Of a stretch of 64,000 nt of DNA, positions 26,325-36,041 are shown piece by piece. Position 1 is the first letter of the stretch, and the number at the start of each line of letters is the position of its first letter. Source of the stretch: Rhizobium mayense. GTDB taxonomy: Bacteria > Pseudomonadota > Alphaproteobacteria > Rhizobiales > Rhizobiaceae. The stretch lies in NCBI RefSeq assembly GCF_030272705.1, contig NZ_JARFYM010000007.1, positions 124,001-188,000 on the forward strand, in the 5' to 3' direction. The notes beneath the pieces are model-generated. The model was not told the DNA's origin. It saw only the letters and a list, made by a program, of their open reading frames with translations, and made no database searches. The position numbers and the translations under genes are program-made.

Positions 26325-26984
26325 ATGACCGCTCTCTTCCTCCGCGACTTAAAACTCTCGGTCCGCGCCGGCGGTGGCGCCCTTATCGGCATTCTCTTCT
26401 TTCTCACTGTCGTCGCCGTCATCCCGTTCGGTGTCGGCCCCGACCTCAAGCTTTTGTCGCGCATCGGCCCCGCCATCGTCTGGATCGGCGCGCTGCTGTC
26501 GGCCCTGCTCGGCCTCGACCGCCTGTTCCAGGCCGAACGCGATGACGGATCGCTTGATCTGCTGGTCATGCAGGAAACGCCCCTTGTGCTGACCGTGCTC
26601 ACCAAATGCGCCGCCCACTGGACGGCGACAGGCCTGCCGCTGGTCATCGCTTCGCCGTTGCTCGGCCTCTTCATGAACATGAACGAGATGGCAATCGGCG
26701 CTACGGCCCTGACCCTGCTCGTCGGCTCGCCGGCGATCACCTTCATCGGCGCGGTTGGCGCCGCCGTCGCCGTTGCCTTGCCGCGCGGCGGGCTGCTGGT
26801 GTCGATCCTGGTGCTGCCGCTGACCATTCCGGTCCTGATCTTTGGCGTCAGTGCCACCTACGCCGCGGTCGAAGGTCCGCAGCCTTTCCTTCCGCCGTTC
26901 CTGATCCTGATGGCACTCACCTTGTTCTTTGCCGTGCTCGGCCCGGCGGCTGCGGCGCTCGCCTTGCGCAACACGACGGATTGA
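26325..26984 (+). CDS. ccmB: Heme exporter membrane protein CcmB
   Basis: Membrane subunit of the CcmAB ATPase unit, 219 aa, six hydrophobic helices. The start MTALFLRDLKLSVRAGGGAL and the FQAERDDGSLDLL block after the second helix are typical of CcmB. It follows ccmA after 199 bases of palindromic repeat and precedes ccmC by 58 bases. The ATG at 26325 has a weak ribosome site. Confidence 0.95.
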   Translation: MTALFLRDLKLSVRAGGGALIGILFFLTVVAVIPFGVGPDLKLLSRIGPAIVWIGALLSALLGLDRLFQAERDDGSLDLLVMQETPLVLTVLTKCAAHWTATGLPLVIASPLLGLFMNMNEMAIGATALTLLVGSPAITFIGAVGAAVAVALPRGGLLVSILVLPLTIPVLIFGVSATYAAVEGPQPFLPPFLILMALTLFFAVLGPAAAALALRNTTD

Positions 26985-27042
26985 TCGGCCTGAGACAATG
27001 CGATCGATTGCCGTAAAAGGGATATAAGGGTAAAGAAGCCGC

Positions 27043-27804
27043 ATGAGCGATATCAGCCCCGCGATCAGCCGATTTTCCGACCTCGCCAACCCGACACGGT
27101 TCCTGGCGCTTTCGGCGCGTCTCATTCCCTGGCTGGCGGCGATATCAGCCGTGTTCTTCGCGATCGGCCTTTATCTCGCTTTCTCGACCGAGGGCGACTA
27201 TCAGCAAGGCGACACCGTCCGCATCATGTATATCCATGTGCCGGCGGCCTGGCTGTCGATGATGTGCTACACGATCATGAGCATGTCGGCGGTTGGTACA
27301 TTGGTCTGGCGCCATCCGCTGGCCGATGTCTCCGCCAAGGCTGCCGCACCGCTGGGCGCCGCCTTCACGCTTGTCGCCCTCGTCACCGGCTCGCTCTGGG
27401 GCAAACCGATGTGGGGCACCTATTGGGTCTGGGATGCGAGGCTCACCTCCGTCTTCATTCTCTTCCTGATGTATCTCGGGCTGATCGCGCTGAACCGCGC
27501 CATGGACGATCCATCCAGGGCAGCGCGCGTGAGCGCCGTGCTGATCCTCGTCGGCTTCATCAACATTCCGATCATCAAGTTCTCGGTCGACTGGTGGAAC
27601 ACGCTGCACCAATCGGAAAGCATCATGCGCCTGGACGGCCCGACCATCGATGCGCAGTTCCTCTGGCCGCTCTTCACCATGGCGCTTGCCTTCACGCTGC
27701 TGTTCTTCACGCTGCATCTGATGGCGATCCGCAACGAGATCTGGCGTCGCCGCATCGCTGCGCAGCGCCGTCTCGCCGCACGCATGGCCGCCCGAGAGGA
27801 ATAG
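27043..27804 (+). CDS. ccmC: Heme transporter/chaperone CcmC
   Basis: Inner-membrane protein that holds heme at the outer face and loads it on CcmE. 253 aa, six helices. The tryptophan-rich heme-handling motif is complete ([16 protein letters not shown]), with flanking histidines in YIHVPAAW and NTLHQSES. ccmD starts two bases after the stop codon. Confidence 0.96.
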   Translation: MSDISPAISRFSDLANPTRFLALSARLIPWLAAISAVFFAIGLYLAFSTEGDYQQGDTVRIMYIHVPAAWLSMMCYTIMSMSAVGTLVWRHPLADVSAKAAAPLGAAFTLVALVTGSLWGKPMWGTYWVWDARLTSVFILFLMYLGLIALNRAMDDPSRAARVSAVLILVGFINIPIIKFSVDWWNTLHQSESIMRLDGPTIDAQFLWPLFTMALAFTLLFFTLHLMAIRNEIWRRRIAAQRRLAARMAAREE

Positions 27805-27805
27805 C

Positions 27806-27979
27806 ATGACGCATCCCTTCTACGTCTACGGCTCCTATGGCTTTACCGCCGCCATGATCATCGCCGTCATCGCCTGGACATGGATCGACGGGCATCTGCG
27901 CCGCAAGGAGATCGCCGCGCTCGAAGCCTCCGGCATCCGTCGCCGGTCGCAGCGCGCGCCGGAAGGCAAGGCGAAATGA
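27806..27979 (+). CDS. ccmD: Heme exporter protein CcmD
   Basis: Small bitopic membrane protein of 57 aa that helps release holo-CcmE from CcmC. It reads [17 protein letters not shown] and continues into one membrane helix (about 13-27), then a basic tail with [16 protein letters not shown]. This matches CcmD in length and pattern. It starts two bases after ccmC and overlaps ccmG by four bases (ATGA). Confidence 0.93.
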   Translation: MTHPFYVYGSYGFTAAMIIAVIAWTWIDGHLRRKEIAALEASGIRRRSQRAPEGKAK

Positions 27980-28587
27980 CCTTGGAAACCAAAGAGGGTG
28001 ACAAACCGAAATCGGCTGGCACCGGTCGCTATTTGCTCGCGCTCATTCCGCTGATCGTCTTTGCCTGCATCGCGCTGGCCGTCGGCAAGGTGATGTACGA
28101 CCAGGAAGTTCACGGCACCGATATTTCCGCCATCCCCTCCGCCCTGATCGGCACGAAAGCCCCGGCGCTGGCCCTGGCACGGCTCGAAGGCTCCAATCTG
28201 CCGACACTGACCGACGATGCCATCCGGGGCAAGCTGACGCTCGTCAACGTCTTCGCCTCCTGGTGCCTCCCCTGTCGCGAAGAACATCCTCTCTTGAAGG
28301 ACCTCGCCAAGGACGGACGACTGAACATCGTCGCCATCAACTACAAGGATACGAGCGAAAACGCGCTCCGTTTCCTCGGCGAACTCGGCAATCCCTATAG
28401 CGCCATCGGCATCGATCCAAATGGCACGGCCGCGATCGACTGGGGCGTCTACGGCATCCCCGAATCCTACCTCGTTTCCCCGGATGGCACGATTCTCTAC
28501 AAGCAGGTCGGCCCCTTCACGTCGACCAGCCTCAAAGAGGGGCTATATCCGGCGATCGAAAAGGCGCTGGGAAAGCCGTCATCCTGA
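27976..28587 (+). CDS. ccmG: Thiol:disulfide interchange protein CcmG (DsbE)
   Basis: Membrane-anchored periplasmic thioredoxin that reduces apocytochrome c cysteines for heme attachment. 203 aa: N-terminal anchor about 19-38, then a thioredoxin fold with [12 protein letters not shown] (Cys97, Cys100) and the cis-proline loop YGIPESYLV. The ATG at 27976 overlaps the ccmD stop codon, which fixes the start. Last gene of the ccm cluster here; ccmE, ccmF and ccmH are not in the window. Confidence 0.95.
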   Translation: MTLETKEGDKPKSAGTGRYLLALIPLIVFACIALAVGKVMYDQEVHGTDISAIPSALIGTKAPALALARLEGSNLPTLTDDAIRGKLTLVNVFASWCLPCREEHPLLKDLAKDGRLNIVAINYKDTSENALRFLGELGNPYSAIGIDPNGTAAIDWGVYGIPESYLVSPDGTILYKQVGPFTSTSLKEGLYPAIEKALGKPSS

Positions 28588-28591
28588 ATCG

Positions 28592-28611
28592 CTTCTCCCC
28601 TCGGGGAGAAG
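28592..28611. repeat. Short hairpin after ccmG
   Basis: CTTCTCCCC-TC-GGGGAGAAG is a perfect 9-bp stem, starting 5 bases after the ccmG stop codon. It resembles the hairpins between ccmA and ccmB and lacks a T-run. Confidence 0.6.
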
Positions 28612-28626
28612 GTGCGGCCAACCCGC

Positions 28627-28777
28627 CCTCGTGGTTCGAGGCTCCAGCCCTATGGGCTTCCGCACCTCACCATGAGGGCTGGTCTTCTTTGCTCGACCGC
28701 AAAAGCCACTCCACCTCATGGTGAGGTGCTCTGTTGCCGAAGCCTTGGCGCAGGCAATGGGGCCTCGAACCACGAGG
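28627..28777. repeat. 151-bp nested inverted-repeat element, copy 1
   Basis: The ends CCTCGTGGTTCGAGGC (28627-28642) and GCCTCGAACCACGAGG (28762-28777) are perfect 16-bp inverted repeats. An inner pair, GCACCTCACCATGAGG (28662-28677) and its exact inverse (28714-28729), is also perfect. A diverged copy lies at 52891-53067. It looks like a non-coding mobile or structural repeat; no protein is encoded. Confidence 0.8.
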
Positions 28778-28805
28778 TGGCCACGGGGCCAGCTTCAAAG
28801 TTCTA

Positions 28806-29009
28806 TTAAAGCCCACCCCGCCACGTCTTGATCGCCTCGACCGGCCAAATCAGCATCAGCACATTGAGCGCGAGATTGTCGCGGATCAACCAGCCGGTGA
28901 GCAGCTCGAAGAAGATTGCAATGGCCAGCACCGGCGCGCGCGACGCAAACAGGAAACCAACGACCATTCTGCTGTCGATAACGAATTCCGCGTCCGAATA
29001 GGCCGTCAC
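28806..29009 (-). pseudogene. Truncated DUF2585 (UPF0314)-like membrane protein
   Basis: 67 codons from GTG 29009 with two hydrophobic segments. The second half ([31 protein letters not shown]) resembles the C-terminus of the DUF2585/UPF0314 family, whose members are, from memory, near 190-200 aa. The first residues ([23 protein letters not shown]) line up with the family's middle, so roughly the first two thirds appear to be missing. The GTG overlaps the ispZ TAG stop, so it can still be translated by coupling. Last gene of the dapF operon. A real short protein cannot be excluded. Confidence 0.5.
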
Positions 29010-29743
29010 TATTCAATGTCCGCCGGCGGATTGACCGTGTGTCTCATGATCAACGGCATCTGCGACAAGGTGAAGAGGATGGTGATTGGCATCGTGCCCC
29101 AGACCTTGAAAAGCACCCAGAGATTATCCGCGGCTTTGACGTCGGGCAGGTAATACCAATTCGATCCGCGCCAGACGACCTCGTTGAGCACGGCGAGAAA
29201 GAAGAAAAAGATACCCCAGCGCAGCGTAAGCTTGCGCCAGCCCTCGCTATCCAGCTGGAAGGCAGCGTTGAAGACATAGCCGAGCAGCGATCTGCCGAAG
29301 GCGAGCCCGCCGAGCAGCACCAAGCCGAACAGGGCGTTGATGATGGTCGGCTTCATCTTGATGAAGGTCTCGTTCTGCAGATAGATGCCAAGAGCCCCAA
29401 AGGTGACAACGACGATGCCGGAGACGAAAGGCATCAGCGGCAGATGGCCGAGCATGATCTTCGAGACGACAAGCGAGATCACCGTCGCTGCCATGAACAA
29501 AGCCGTTGCGACGAAAAGCGGGCCGCCGAGTGCCGACAGCGCCGGAAAATGCTGCACCAGCCAGTCGCCACGCAGATTGCCGAAAAAGAAGACCAGCAGC
29601 GGCCCGAGTTCCAGCACCAGTTTCAATAGCGGATGATGCTTGTCGGCAGCACTTGGGGTCAGATCACTGTCGCTGGTCGTCATCGCGGCACTTTCGTTGT
29701 CATCGGATTTGGCATTGTCATCGAATTTGGTTTTGTCGTTCAT
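29009..29743 (-). CDS. ispZ: Intracellular septation protein A (YciB/IspZ)
   Basis: Integral membrane protein of 244 aa with about six helices, linked in E. coli to cell-envelope synthesis and division. Family blocks [28 protein letters not shown] ([18 protein letters not shown]) and [14 protein letters not shown] are clear. The ATG at 29743 overlaps the ftsY stop by four bases (CAATGA), which supports this start. The first 35 residues form a polar extension with a repeated DDN unit; a start at residue 21 (MTTSDSD) is possible. Confidence 0.93.
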   Translation of the reverse strand: MNDKTKFDDNAKSDDNESAAMTTSDSDLTPSAADKHHPLLKLVLELGPLLVFFFGNLRGDWLVQHFPALSALGGPLFVATALFMAATVISLVVSKIMLGHLPLMPFVSGIVVVTFGALGIYLQNETFIKMKPTIINALFGLVLLGGLAFGRSLLGYVFNAAFQLDSEGWRKLTLRWGIFFFFLAVLNEVVWRGSNWYYLPDVKAADNLWVLFKVWGTMPITILFTLSQMPLIMRHTVNPPADIE

Positions 29744-31215
29744 TGGCCGATCCCGGCGATCGCCTGGGCAAAATCCTCGGCCTCGAACGGCTCGAGATCG
29801 TCTACACCTTCGCCGACGCCGATGAAATAGACCGGCAGCTTGTGCTTGGCCGAGATGGCCACCAGAATGCCGCCCCGCGCCGTGCCGTCGAGCTTCGTCA
29901 TGATCAGCCCGTTGACCCCGGCGACGTTGCGGAAGATTTCCACCTGGTTCAGCGCATTCTGGCCGGTCGTTGCATCCAGCGTCTGCAGGACGGTATGCGG
30001 CGCGTCCGGATCGAGCTTGCCGAGCACGCGAACGATCTTTTCCAGCTCCGCCATCAGCTCGGCCTTGTTCTGCAGGCGGCCGGCGGTGTCGATGATCAAC
30101 ACATCGCTCTTGCTGGCCTTGGCCTGCTGGAAGGCGTCGAAGGCAAGGCCGGCGGCATCGGCGCCGAGCTTGGTTCCGATGAATTCCGACTTGGTGCGGT
30201 CGGCCCAGATCTTCAACTGTTCGATGGCCGCCGCACGGAAGGTATCGCCGGCAGCGACCATGACCTTCAGCCCGGCCCCGGACAATTTCGCCGCCAGCTT
30301 GCCGATCGTCGTGGTCTTGCCGGTGCCGTTGACGCCGACGATGAGGATGACATGCGGCTTGTGGCTGAGATCGAGCTGCAACGGCTTGGCGACCGGCTTC
30401 AGCACCTTGGCGATTTCCTGCGCCATGATCCGGCTGACATCCTCGCCGGTCACATCCTTGCCGTAGCGTTCCGAGGCCAACGTATCGGTGACCCGCATCG
30501 CGGTTTCGACGCCAAGATCGGCCTGGATCAGCAGGTCTTCCAGATCCTGCAGGGTCTGATCGTCCAGCTTGCGCTTTGTGAAGAGCGCAGCGATCTGGCC
30601 GGTGAGCTGCGACGACGTGCGCGCAAGACCGGCGCGCAGGCGCTGGAACCAGGTCTGTCTTGGCTTTGGGGCGTCGGGAATGGGGGCTGGAGCGGAAGCG
30701 GCGGTGGAAAAGCCCTTGGGGAGGATGGGAGCGGCGGCCGGAGTTTCGGTGCTTTCCGACGAAGGTTCCGCATTTGCCGGGGCTTCCTCACCCCCCTCTG
30801 TCCTGTCGGACATCCCCCTCACAAGGGGAGAGATCGGTTCGGAAGCGGCCGCATGCGGCTCATCATTAGCTTCGGTCGCTACAGGATGCTCTGCCGACGA
30901 AGCCTCCCCGGCCTCGATCTCCTGAGCATTCAACTCAGCGCGAAAATCGCCCTCTGCTTGTTCGTCAACCGGTTTTTCTTGTTCCGAGGGCGGGGCAACC
31001 TCCAAGCGATCTCCCCCCTCGTGGGGGCGATGTCCCGAAGGGACAGGGGGGGGCGACGCAGGTTCGGCAGGCTCGGAAGCCGGCGAAACGTCCGCAACAG
31101 GCGCCTCTTGCGCGGCAGCGGATTCCTCAACGAGCAAAGCCTCTTCCGGCGCCTGCTCTTCCGCCGGCTTTTCGCGGCCGAAGGTGAAGACTTTTTTGAT
31201 GAAACTGAGCGCCAT
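29740..31215 (-). CDS. ftsY: Signal recognition particle receptor FtsY
   Basis: SRP GTPase receptor, targeting ribosomes with membrane proteins to the translocon. 491 aa: an acidic, low-complexity A region (1-about 185), then the NG domain with G1 [16 protein letters not shown]3 [12 protein letters not shown] and G4 [10 protein letters not shown]. Two palindromic repeats are inserted in frame in the A region, encoding about residues 54-70 and 128-144. Coupled by overlap to ispZ; mtaB lies 23 bases upstream. Partner ffh is at 36146. Confidence 0.96.
   Translation of the reverse strand: MALSFIKKVFTFGREKPAEEQAPEEALLVEESAAAQEAPVADVSPASEPAEPASPPPVPSGHRPHEGGDRLEVAPPSEQEKPVDEQAEGDFRAELNAQEIEAGEASSAEHPVATEANDEPHAAASEPISPLVRGMSDRTEGGEEAPANAEPSSESTETPAAAPILPKGFSTAASAPAPIPDAPKPRQTWFQRLRAGLARTSSQLTGQIAALFTKRKLDDQTLQDLEDLLIQADLGVETAMRVTDTLASERYGKDVTGEDVSRIMAQEIAKVLKPVAKPLQLDLSHKPHVILIVGVNGTGKTTTIGKLAAKLSGAGLKVMVAAGDTFRAAAIEQLKIWADRTKSEFIGTKLGADAAGLAFDAFQQAKASKSDVLIIDTAGRLQNKAELMAELEKIVRVLGKLDPDAPHTVLQTLDATTGQNALNQVEIFRNVAGVNGLIMTKLDGTARGGILVAISAKHKLPVYFIGVGEGVDDLEPFEAEDFAQAIAGIGQ
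30788..30835 (-). repeat. Palindromic repeat inserted in ftsY, copy A
   Basis: Read on the coding strand this is a two-hairpin element of the CTCCCC..GGGG / TGTCC..GGACA type (TGTCCTGTCGGACA at 30799-30812 on the plus strand). It is in frame and encodes [17 protein letters not shown] in the acidic region. Copy B lies 200 bases away in the opposite orientation. Confidence 0.75.
31006..31053 (+). repeat. Palindromic repeat inserted in ftsY, copy B
   Basis: Same two-hairpin element in inverse orientation to copy A, with CCCCCTCGTGGGGG and TGTCCCGAAGGGACA arms and a G-run at the end. It is in frame and encodes [17 protein letters not shown] of FtsY. Confidence 0.75.
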
Positions 31216-31238
31216 GAAAATTCCGTGAGCGAGTAGGA

Positions 31239-32513
31239 TCAGGCCGCGTCGGCGGCCGCAAGTTGCATGTCGAGATGCCTGCCATTGTGGCCGGTGATGA
31301 CGACCTGCACAAGGTCGCGCGGCCTGAGGCCCGGCGCTGCGACAAGCGTGAAGTTTTCCGTATGCGCCAGCCCATTATTCTCCACGAGCAGCCACTGCCG
31401 TGTGCCGACCATCGTATCCAGATGGGACTGATGCAGTTTTTGTCCAGCCAGGCGCAGCCGTGCAGCGCGTTCCTTGATCAGCGCCCGGTCGAGCTGCGGC
31501 ATCCGCGCGGCCGGCGTTCCAGGACGTGGGCTATAGGGAAAGACGTGCAGATGCGCAATGCCAACCTCTTCCGCAAGATTGGCGGCGTTTTCGAACATCG
31601 CTTCCGTTTCGGTCGGAAAGCCGGCGATCATATCGGCGCCAAAGCTCATCTCCGGCCGAAGACGGCGGACATCCTCGACGAAACTGATAGCATCGGTGCG
31701 GGAATGCCGCCGCTTCATCCGCTTCAGGATCATGTCGTCGCCGTGCTGCAGCGACAGATGCAGATGCGGCATGAAACGCGGCTCGTCGGCGATCAGATCC
31801 ATCAGATGCCGATCGGCCTCGATGCTGTCGATCGAGGAGAGCCGCAGGCGGCGGATCTCGGGGATCTGCTTCAGCAGCGTCTTCGCCAGAAGCCCGAGCG
31901 TCGGTTGCCCGGGCAGGTCGGCGCCGTAACTGGTGGCATCGACGCCGGTCAGGACGATCTCGTGGTAACCGCTTTCGACGAGATTGCGCGCCTGGCTCAC
32001 CACCGCGCCCATCGGCACGGATCGCGAATTGCCGCGGCCGTAGGGGATGATGCAGAAGGTGCAGCGATGGTCGCAACCGTTCTGTACCTGAATGAAGGCG
32101 CGCACATGTCCATCGATATGCCGGATCATCTGCGGCGCGGTCGCCCGCACGCTCATGATGTCGTTGACGCGCAGCTTCTCCTCGGCCGAGACGCCGAAAT
32201 CCGGCAGCGCGCGATAGGAAGCGCTCGTCAGTTTCTCCTCATTGCCGAGCACGGCATCCACTTCCGCCATATCGGCAAAGGTCTGCTTTTCCGTCTGGGC
32301 GGCGCAGCCGGTGACGATGATGCGGGCATGCGGATTGTCGCGCCGCGCACGGCGGATCGCCTGGCGTGCCTGGCGCACGGCCTCGCCGGTGACGGCGCAG
32401 GTATTGACCAGGATGGCGTTGTTGAGCCCGGCTTTTTCCGCCTTGGCCCGCATCACTTCGGATTCATAGGTGTTGAGACGACAGCCGAAGGTGATGACCT
32501 CGACCCCACTCAC
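31239..32513 (-). CDS. mtaB: tRNA t6A37 methylthiotransferase MtaB
   Basis: Radical SAM methylthiotransferase that makes ms2t6A37 in tRNAs reading ANN codons. 424 aa: the UPF0004 domain has its three cluster cysteines (TFGCRLN, NTCAVT, GCAAQ), then the radical SAM motif [15 protein letters not shown] and a C-terminal TRAM-like region. The start is GTG 32513, overlapping the dapF stop by four bases (GTGA). This gives [17 protein letters not shown], while longer readings run into dapF. Coupled to dapF, followed by ftsY after 23 bases. Confidence 0.93.
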   Translation of the reverse strand: MSGVEVITFGCRLNTYESEVMRAKAEKAGLNNAILVNTCAVTGEAVRQARQAIRRARRDNPHARIIVTGCAAQTEKQTFADMAEVDAVLGNEEKLTSASYRALPDFGVSAEEKLRVNDIMSVRATAPQMIRHIDGHVRAFIQVQNGCDHRCTFCIIPYGRGNSRSVPMGAVVSQARNLVESGYHEIVLTGVDATSYGADLPGQPTLGLLAKTLLKQIPEIRRLRLSSIDSIEADRHLMDLIADEPRFMPHLHLSLQHGDDMILKRMKRRHSRTDAISFVEDVRRLRPEMSFGADMIAGFPTETEAMFENAANLAEEVGIAHLHVFPYSPRPGTPAARMPQLDRALIKERAARLRLAGQKLHQSHLDTMVGTRQWLLVENNGLAHTENFTLVAAPGLRPRDLVQVVITGHNGRHLDMQLAAADAA

Positions 32514-33415
32514 CGCGCCTGAGCCCCCTGCTCCTGATCGCGCCTCCATTGACCCGTCGTCGGATCGACGGAGCCAGACCATTCCCATTCCGCCGGGCCG
32601 GTCATGACGACGTGATCGTCGCTTTCCCGCCATTCTATGGTGAGTTGGCTCGGCGCCGGGGCAGAGGCGACATCGATCGTCACCTTGCGGCCGGTTCGGC
32701 CCGTACGCGCCGCGCTGACGGCGGCCGAACAGGCGGCCGAGCCGCAGGCAAGCGTGAGCCCCGCGCCGCGCTCCCAGGTGCGCGTGCGCAGCGTGGTCGG
32801 CGAAAGCACTTGCGCCAGGGTGATATTGGCGCGTTCGGGAAACATCGGATGATTTTCGAGCAACGGCCCGAAGCGGGCGAGATCGAAGGACATCGGGTCC
32901 TTGTCGACCCAGAAGATCGCATGCGGATTGCCCATCGACATGACCGAAGGCGAATGCAGGACCGGATTATCGATCGGCCCGATCTGCAGCTCGATGCGGC
33001 GCGTATCGGCGAATTCCTCCGCGAGCGGAATCTTGTCCCACGCAAAGACCGGCTTGCCCATGTCGACCGAAATCGTGCCGTCCTCATGCTCGACGGCATT
33101 CAGAATGCCGGCGACGGTCTGGAAGGTGAACATCTTCTTGCCGGTCTCGGCGGCAAGCGCCTGCACGACGCAGCGCGTGCCGTTGCCGCAAGCCTGCGCC
33201 TTGGTGCCGTCGGAATTGAGGATATCGATCCAGGCGTCGGTGCCTTGAGCCTTCGGATCGTGGATCGCCATGATCTGGTCGAACTCGGTGGCCGGATCGG
33301 CATTCAGCGCAATCGCCGCCGCCGCCGTCACCACATCTTTCCGGCCGCGCATATCGACAACCAGGATCTTGTTGCCAAGCCCGTTCATCCGCGCAAATTC
33401 GACCGTATTGCTCAT
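32510..33415 (-). CDS. dapF: Diaminopimelate epimerase
   Basis: Converts LL- to meso-diaminopimelate for lysine and peptidoglycan. 301 aa, cytoplasmic. Both catalytic cysteines are in place: Cys76 in ACGNGTRC and Cys224 in TLACGSAAC, with the start [15 protein letters not shown] typical. First gene of a five-gene minus-strand operon dapF-mtaB-ftsY-ispZ-DUF2585 remnant with overlapping ends, joining cell-wall, tRNA and secretion functions, as often in rhizobia. Confidence 0.96.
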   Translation of the reverse strand: MSNTVEFARMNGLGNKILVVDMRGRKDVVTAAAAIALNADPATEFDQIMAIHDPKAQGTDAWIDILNSDGTKAQACGNGTRCVVQALAAETGKKMFTFQTVAGILNAVEHEDGTISVDMGKPVFAWDKIPLAEEFADTRRIELQIGPIDNPVLHSPSVMSMGNPHAIFWVDKDPMSFDLARFGPLLENHPMFPERANITLAQVLSPTTLRTRTWERGAGLTLACGSAACSAAVSAARTGRTGRKVTIDVASAPAPSQLTIEWRESDDHVVMTGPAEWEWSGSVDPTTGQWRRDQEQGAQAR

Positions 33416-33562
33416 GGTGGTATGTCCGTCAGTGTATTTCGAGCTGTATATGGCGGAATTGCGGGGGAATTACCAGTGGCATGGTTGGTTCATGGCCTGT
33501 GACATCAGACCGGGCAGAGGCTGAGCGTCGATCGTTTCGGCGCATCGCGCTTGCGCAAGTCC

Positions 33563-34030
33563 TTAGAGAAGCCGACGGCACAGATCAATTTCGTCCCTGA
33601 TAGGAATCCCATGATTGCCGATCTGTGGAATTGCGGGTTTCAGCAAGCGAGCCGCATCCACCGCTCCAGGTCGAACTCGCCGCAGTTCGAAGCCCCGTCT
33701 TTGATAGAAGCGCAATGCGGTGAGATTGTCATTTGTCGTGGTGACCCAAAGGCAAGAAATTCCTCGCTTCCGCAAAAGATCAGCCAAAGCTTCAATCAAT
33801 AAAGTTCCGACGCCCTGACCGGGATAAACGGCATCAAGCGACATCAGCTCGGCCTCGTCGTCTCCCGCCCGATAGGTCGCCAATCCCCGATCGGGTTCGG
33901 CCACCAGCGCCGGAAGCTTCAGCAAATCAAAGACCCCGCCGTGAGCGACAACCGTGGTGCTACCCCATCGCTCTTTAAGGAGCTTCGCAATCCAATCCGC
34001 ATCTTGTTCGGTGGGCGCACGTACGGTCAT
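33563..34030 (-). CDS. GNAT family N-acetyltransferase
   Basis: 155-aa single-domain acetyltransferase. The acetyl-CoA loop reads LDAVYPGQGVGTLLIEAL (Q/R-x-x-G-x-G/A), followed by the motif B stretch TTTNDNLTALRFYQRRGFEL. Substrate unknown. Stand-alone gene, divergent from the SRPBCC-type gene at 34215 and downstream of the dapF promoter region on the same strand. Confidence 0.87.
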   Translation of the reverse strand: MTVRAPTEQDADWIAKLLKERWGSTTVVAHGGVFDLLKLPALVAEPDRGLATYRAGDDEAELMSLDAVYPGQGVGTLLIEALADLLRKRGISCLWVTTTNDNLTALRFYQRRGFELRRVRPGAVDAARLLKPAIPQIGNHGIPIRDEIDLCRRLL

Positions 34031-34214
34031 GATTTACTATAACTGCGAACACGCTGTTCGACTATCAACGGATAATTGCGTCCATCGCCTCTCCGCGAAA
34101 ATCCTGCCGCATGAGCGCTTGATGCAAATTATTCCAATAAAAGATCCGCCCAATGTCGGATCACGGAAACCTCACCCGTCCTAGGCTCGTCCACTCCGTC
34201 AAATCAGAAGGATC

Positions 34215-34664
34215 ATGACCATGCCGAATACCATCCGCCTGCACCGCGTCCTGGCAACGAGCCCGGAGAAGGTCTATCGCGCATTCATCGAGGCGGACGC
34301 GCTCGCCAAATGGCTTCCGCCGAACGGCTTTGCCTGCACCGTGCATCACCTGGAGCCGAGTGTCGGCGGCACGTTCAGAATGTCCTTCCGCAATTTCACG
34401 ACGAGCCATAGCCATGCGTTCGGCGGTGAATTTCGCGAACTCATCCCTGGCGAGCTGGTGCGCTACACCGACAAGTTCGACGATCCCAACCTGCCGGGTG
34501 AAATGGAAGTGACCGTGACGTTGAAGAAGGTCCTGGTCGGGACCGAGGTGAATATAACCCAGGCAGGCGTGCCGGATGTCATTCCGCCGGAAGCCTGCTA
34601 TCTCGGCTGGCAGGAATCGCTGTACAATCTGGCAAAGCTCGTCGAGCCTGAAATCAACCAATAA
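34215..34664 (+). CDS. SRPBCC/AHSA1 family protein
   Basis: 149-aa START-like (Bet v1) domain protein of the activator-of-Hsp90 type. The typical pattern is TSPEKVYRAFIEADALAKWLPP at the start and PPEACYLGWQESLYNLAKLVEPE at the end. Such proteins bind hydrophobic ligands; in bacteria they often pair with ArsR regulators, but none is adjacent. The start at 34215 follows AGAAGGATC; a second in-frame ATG two codons later is also possible. Single gene. Confidence 0.85.
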   Translation: MTMPNTIRLHRVLATSPEKVYRAFIEADALAKWLPPNGFACTVHHLEPSVGGTFRMSFRNFTTSHSHAFGGEFRELIPGELVRYTDKFDDPNLPGEMEVTVTLKKVLVGTEVNITQAGVPDVIPPEACYLGWQESLYNLAKLVEPEINQ

Positions 34665-34800
34665 GGCGTTGAGAGCGACAAGAGCTCTTATGATCGGATC
34701 GCGTAGATTATTTTCGCGATCCAGCGCGCGACCATAGAGGCGCGCTCAACCTTGCATTCCTGCACCGGCCGTCCTGTTCGCGGGGCGGCTCGATTGCTCT

Positions 34801-35820
34801 TCAAACAACCGGCACATCAAACACTTCCCCTGCCCTGAGCGGCCTGAAGCGATCCGGTTCCACGCCGTGCTCCCGAAGCGCCGCGTCCAGCGCCTTGACC
34901 GGCGCATCGATTGCCTCGTCGGTGAGCTGGAAGGTCGCGAAATGGTGGCCGGCGACGTGAGCCGCGTTGCAGAGCTTCATGCCTTGAACCGCTTCCGCCG
35001 GGTTCTGATGCTGGCCCTTCATGAACCAACGCGGTTCGTAGGCGCCGAAAGGTAGGATGGCGAGGCGGAAGCCGCCATGTTTTTGCCGCGCCGCCTCATA
35101 GTTGACGCCGCGATGAAAGCCGGTGTCGCCGACATGGTAGATCTTGCCGGCGGAAGTCGTGATGACGAAAGCCGCCCAAAGCGCCATGCGGCGGTCGCCC
35201 GCACCGCGCGCCGACCAGTGATGGCAGGGCTCGGCATCCACGGTCACCGCGTTAGTGATCGCGACGCGGTCACCCCAATCCATCGTCATCATCCGCGCAT
35301 CGGGCACCCCACGCCGGATAATGGCGTCATTGCCGAGCGGCGTCAGGATTTTCGGCGCATGCGTCTCGTGCAGCCGCTTCAGCGTTGCGAGATCGAGATG
35401 GTCATAATGATTGTGCGAGACGAGCACGAGATCGATCGGCGGCAGGTCTTCGAAGCGGATGCCGGGCGGAACCGCCCGCTTTGGCCCGATAAAGGTGAAG
35501 GGGCTCACGCGTTCCGACCACACCGGATCCGTCAATATATTGAGACCAGCCGCCTGGATCAGCATCGAGGCATGGCCGATCATGGTTACCCGCAACGCGT
35601 CGCCGAAAACATGCTTGTCGGGCCTGGCTTGCGGAAACAGGCTGACGACCGGATTCGGCCAACGCGCCCGCCCGCCGCCGAGTTTCCATTTCAGCAGGTC
35701 ACTGAGCCCGCCCGGCTCTACGCCGTCCGGATTGAAGAAGCGTAGCCCGTCGAAATGATCGGAGATTGGACCTTGGTAATAAGGGTTCGATGCCTTCCGG
35801 GAGCCGCGTTTGTCTGTCAT
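34801..35820 (-). CDS. Metallo-beta-lactamase fold hydrolase
   Basis: 339 aa, MBL fold of the UlaG/NAPE-PLD-like branch. The metal motif reads LVSHNHYDHLDLATL (HxHxDH), with further ligands in ITNAVTVDAEPCHHWSARG and HVGDTGFHRG. Substrate unknown: relatives act as phospholipase D-like or lactonase enzymes. The ATG at 35820 (MTDKRGSRKASNPYYQGP) is preferred; the 44 extra codons upstream are not family-like. Divergent from ffh. Confidence 0.87.
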   Translation of the reverse strand: MTDKRGSRKASNPYYQGPISDHFDGLRFFNPDGVEPGGLSDLLKWKLGGGRARWPNPVVSLFPQARPDKHVFGDALRVTMIGHASMLIQAAGLNILTDPVWSERVSPFTFIGPKRAVPPGIRFEDLPPIDLVLVSHNHYDHLDLATLKRLHETHAPKILTPLGNDAIIRRGVPDARMMTMDWGDRVAITNAVTVDAEPCHHWSARGAGDRRMALWAAFVITTSAGKIYHVGDTGFHRGVNYEAARQKHGGFRLAILPFGAYEPRWFMKGQHQNPAEAVQGMKLCNAAHVAGHHFATFQLTDEAIDAPVKALDAALREHGVEPDRFRPLRAGEVFDVPVV

Positions 35821-36007
35821 GAATGCGCCGATGGATTTTTCTCTTGGCTGAGATGTGGGGCAAACATAGCGCTTTTGAAAGCCTTTCCGCCCTCTTGGCT
35901 TGACTTTCCCACCCGTTTCCTGTTTATCGCCCGCAATCTGCGACGAGCACAAGCCTCCGAGCCACCGGCCGGGACCCGTTAAGGTATAAAGAGATCCCGG
36001 AGGTCAA

Positions 36008-36041
36008 CACCCGACAGCGCGATGCGCCCTCGGGTGCTTTT
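36008..36041 (+). terminator. Terminator-like hairpin in the ffh leader
   Basis: The 325-base gap 35821-36145 holds no gene. At 36008-36036 CACCCGA pairs with TCGGGTG, with an inner GCGC-GAT-GCGC stem, and CTTTTTGG follows. A possible -10 (TATAAA, about 35985) lies before it. No plus-strand gene ends here, so the hairpin is either a leader attenuator of ffh, the end of a short RNA, or a stop for antisense transcription. Confidence 0.5.

Noticed and set aside
29506..31236. A 576-codon open frame antisense to ftsY and ispZ
   Set aside because: Shadow frame crossing two real genes; no motif.
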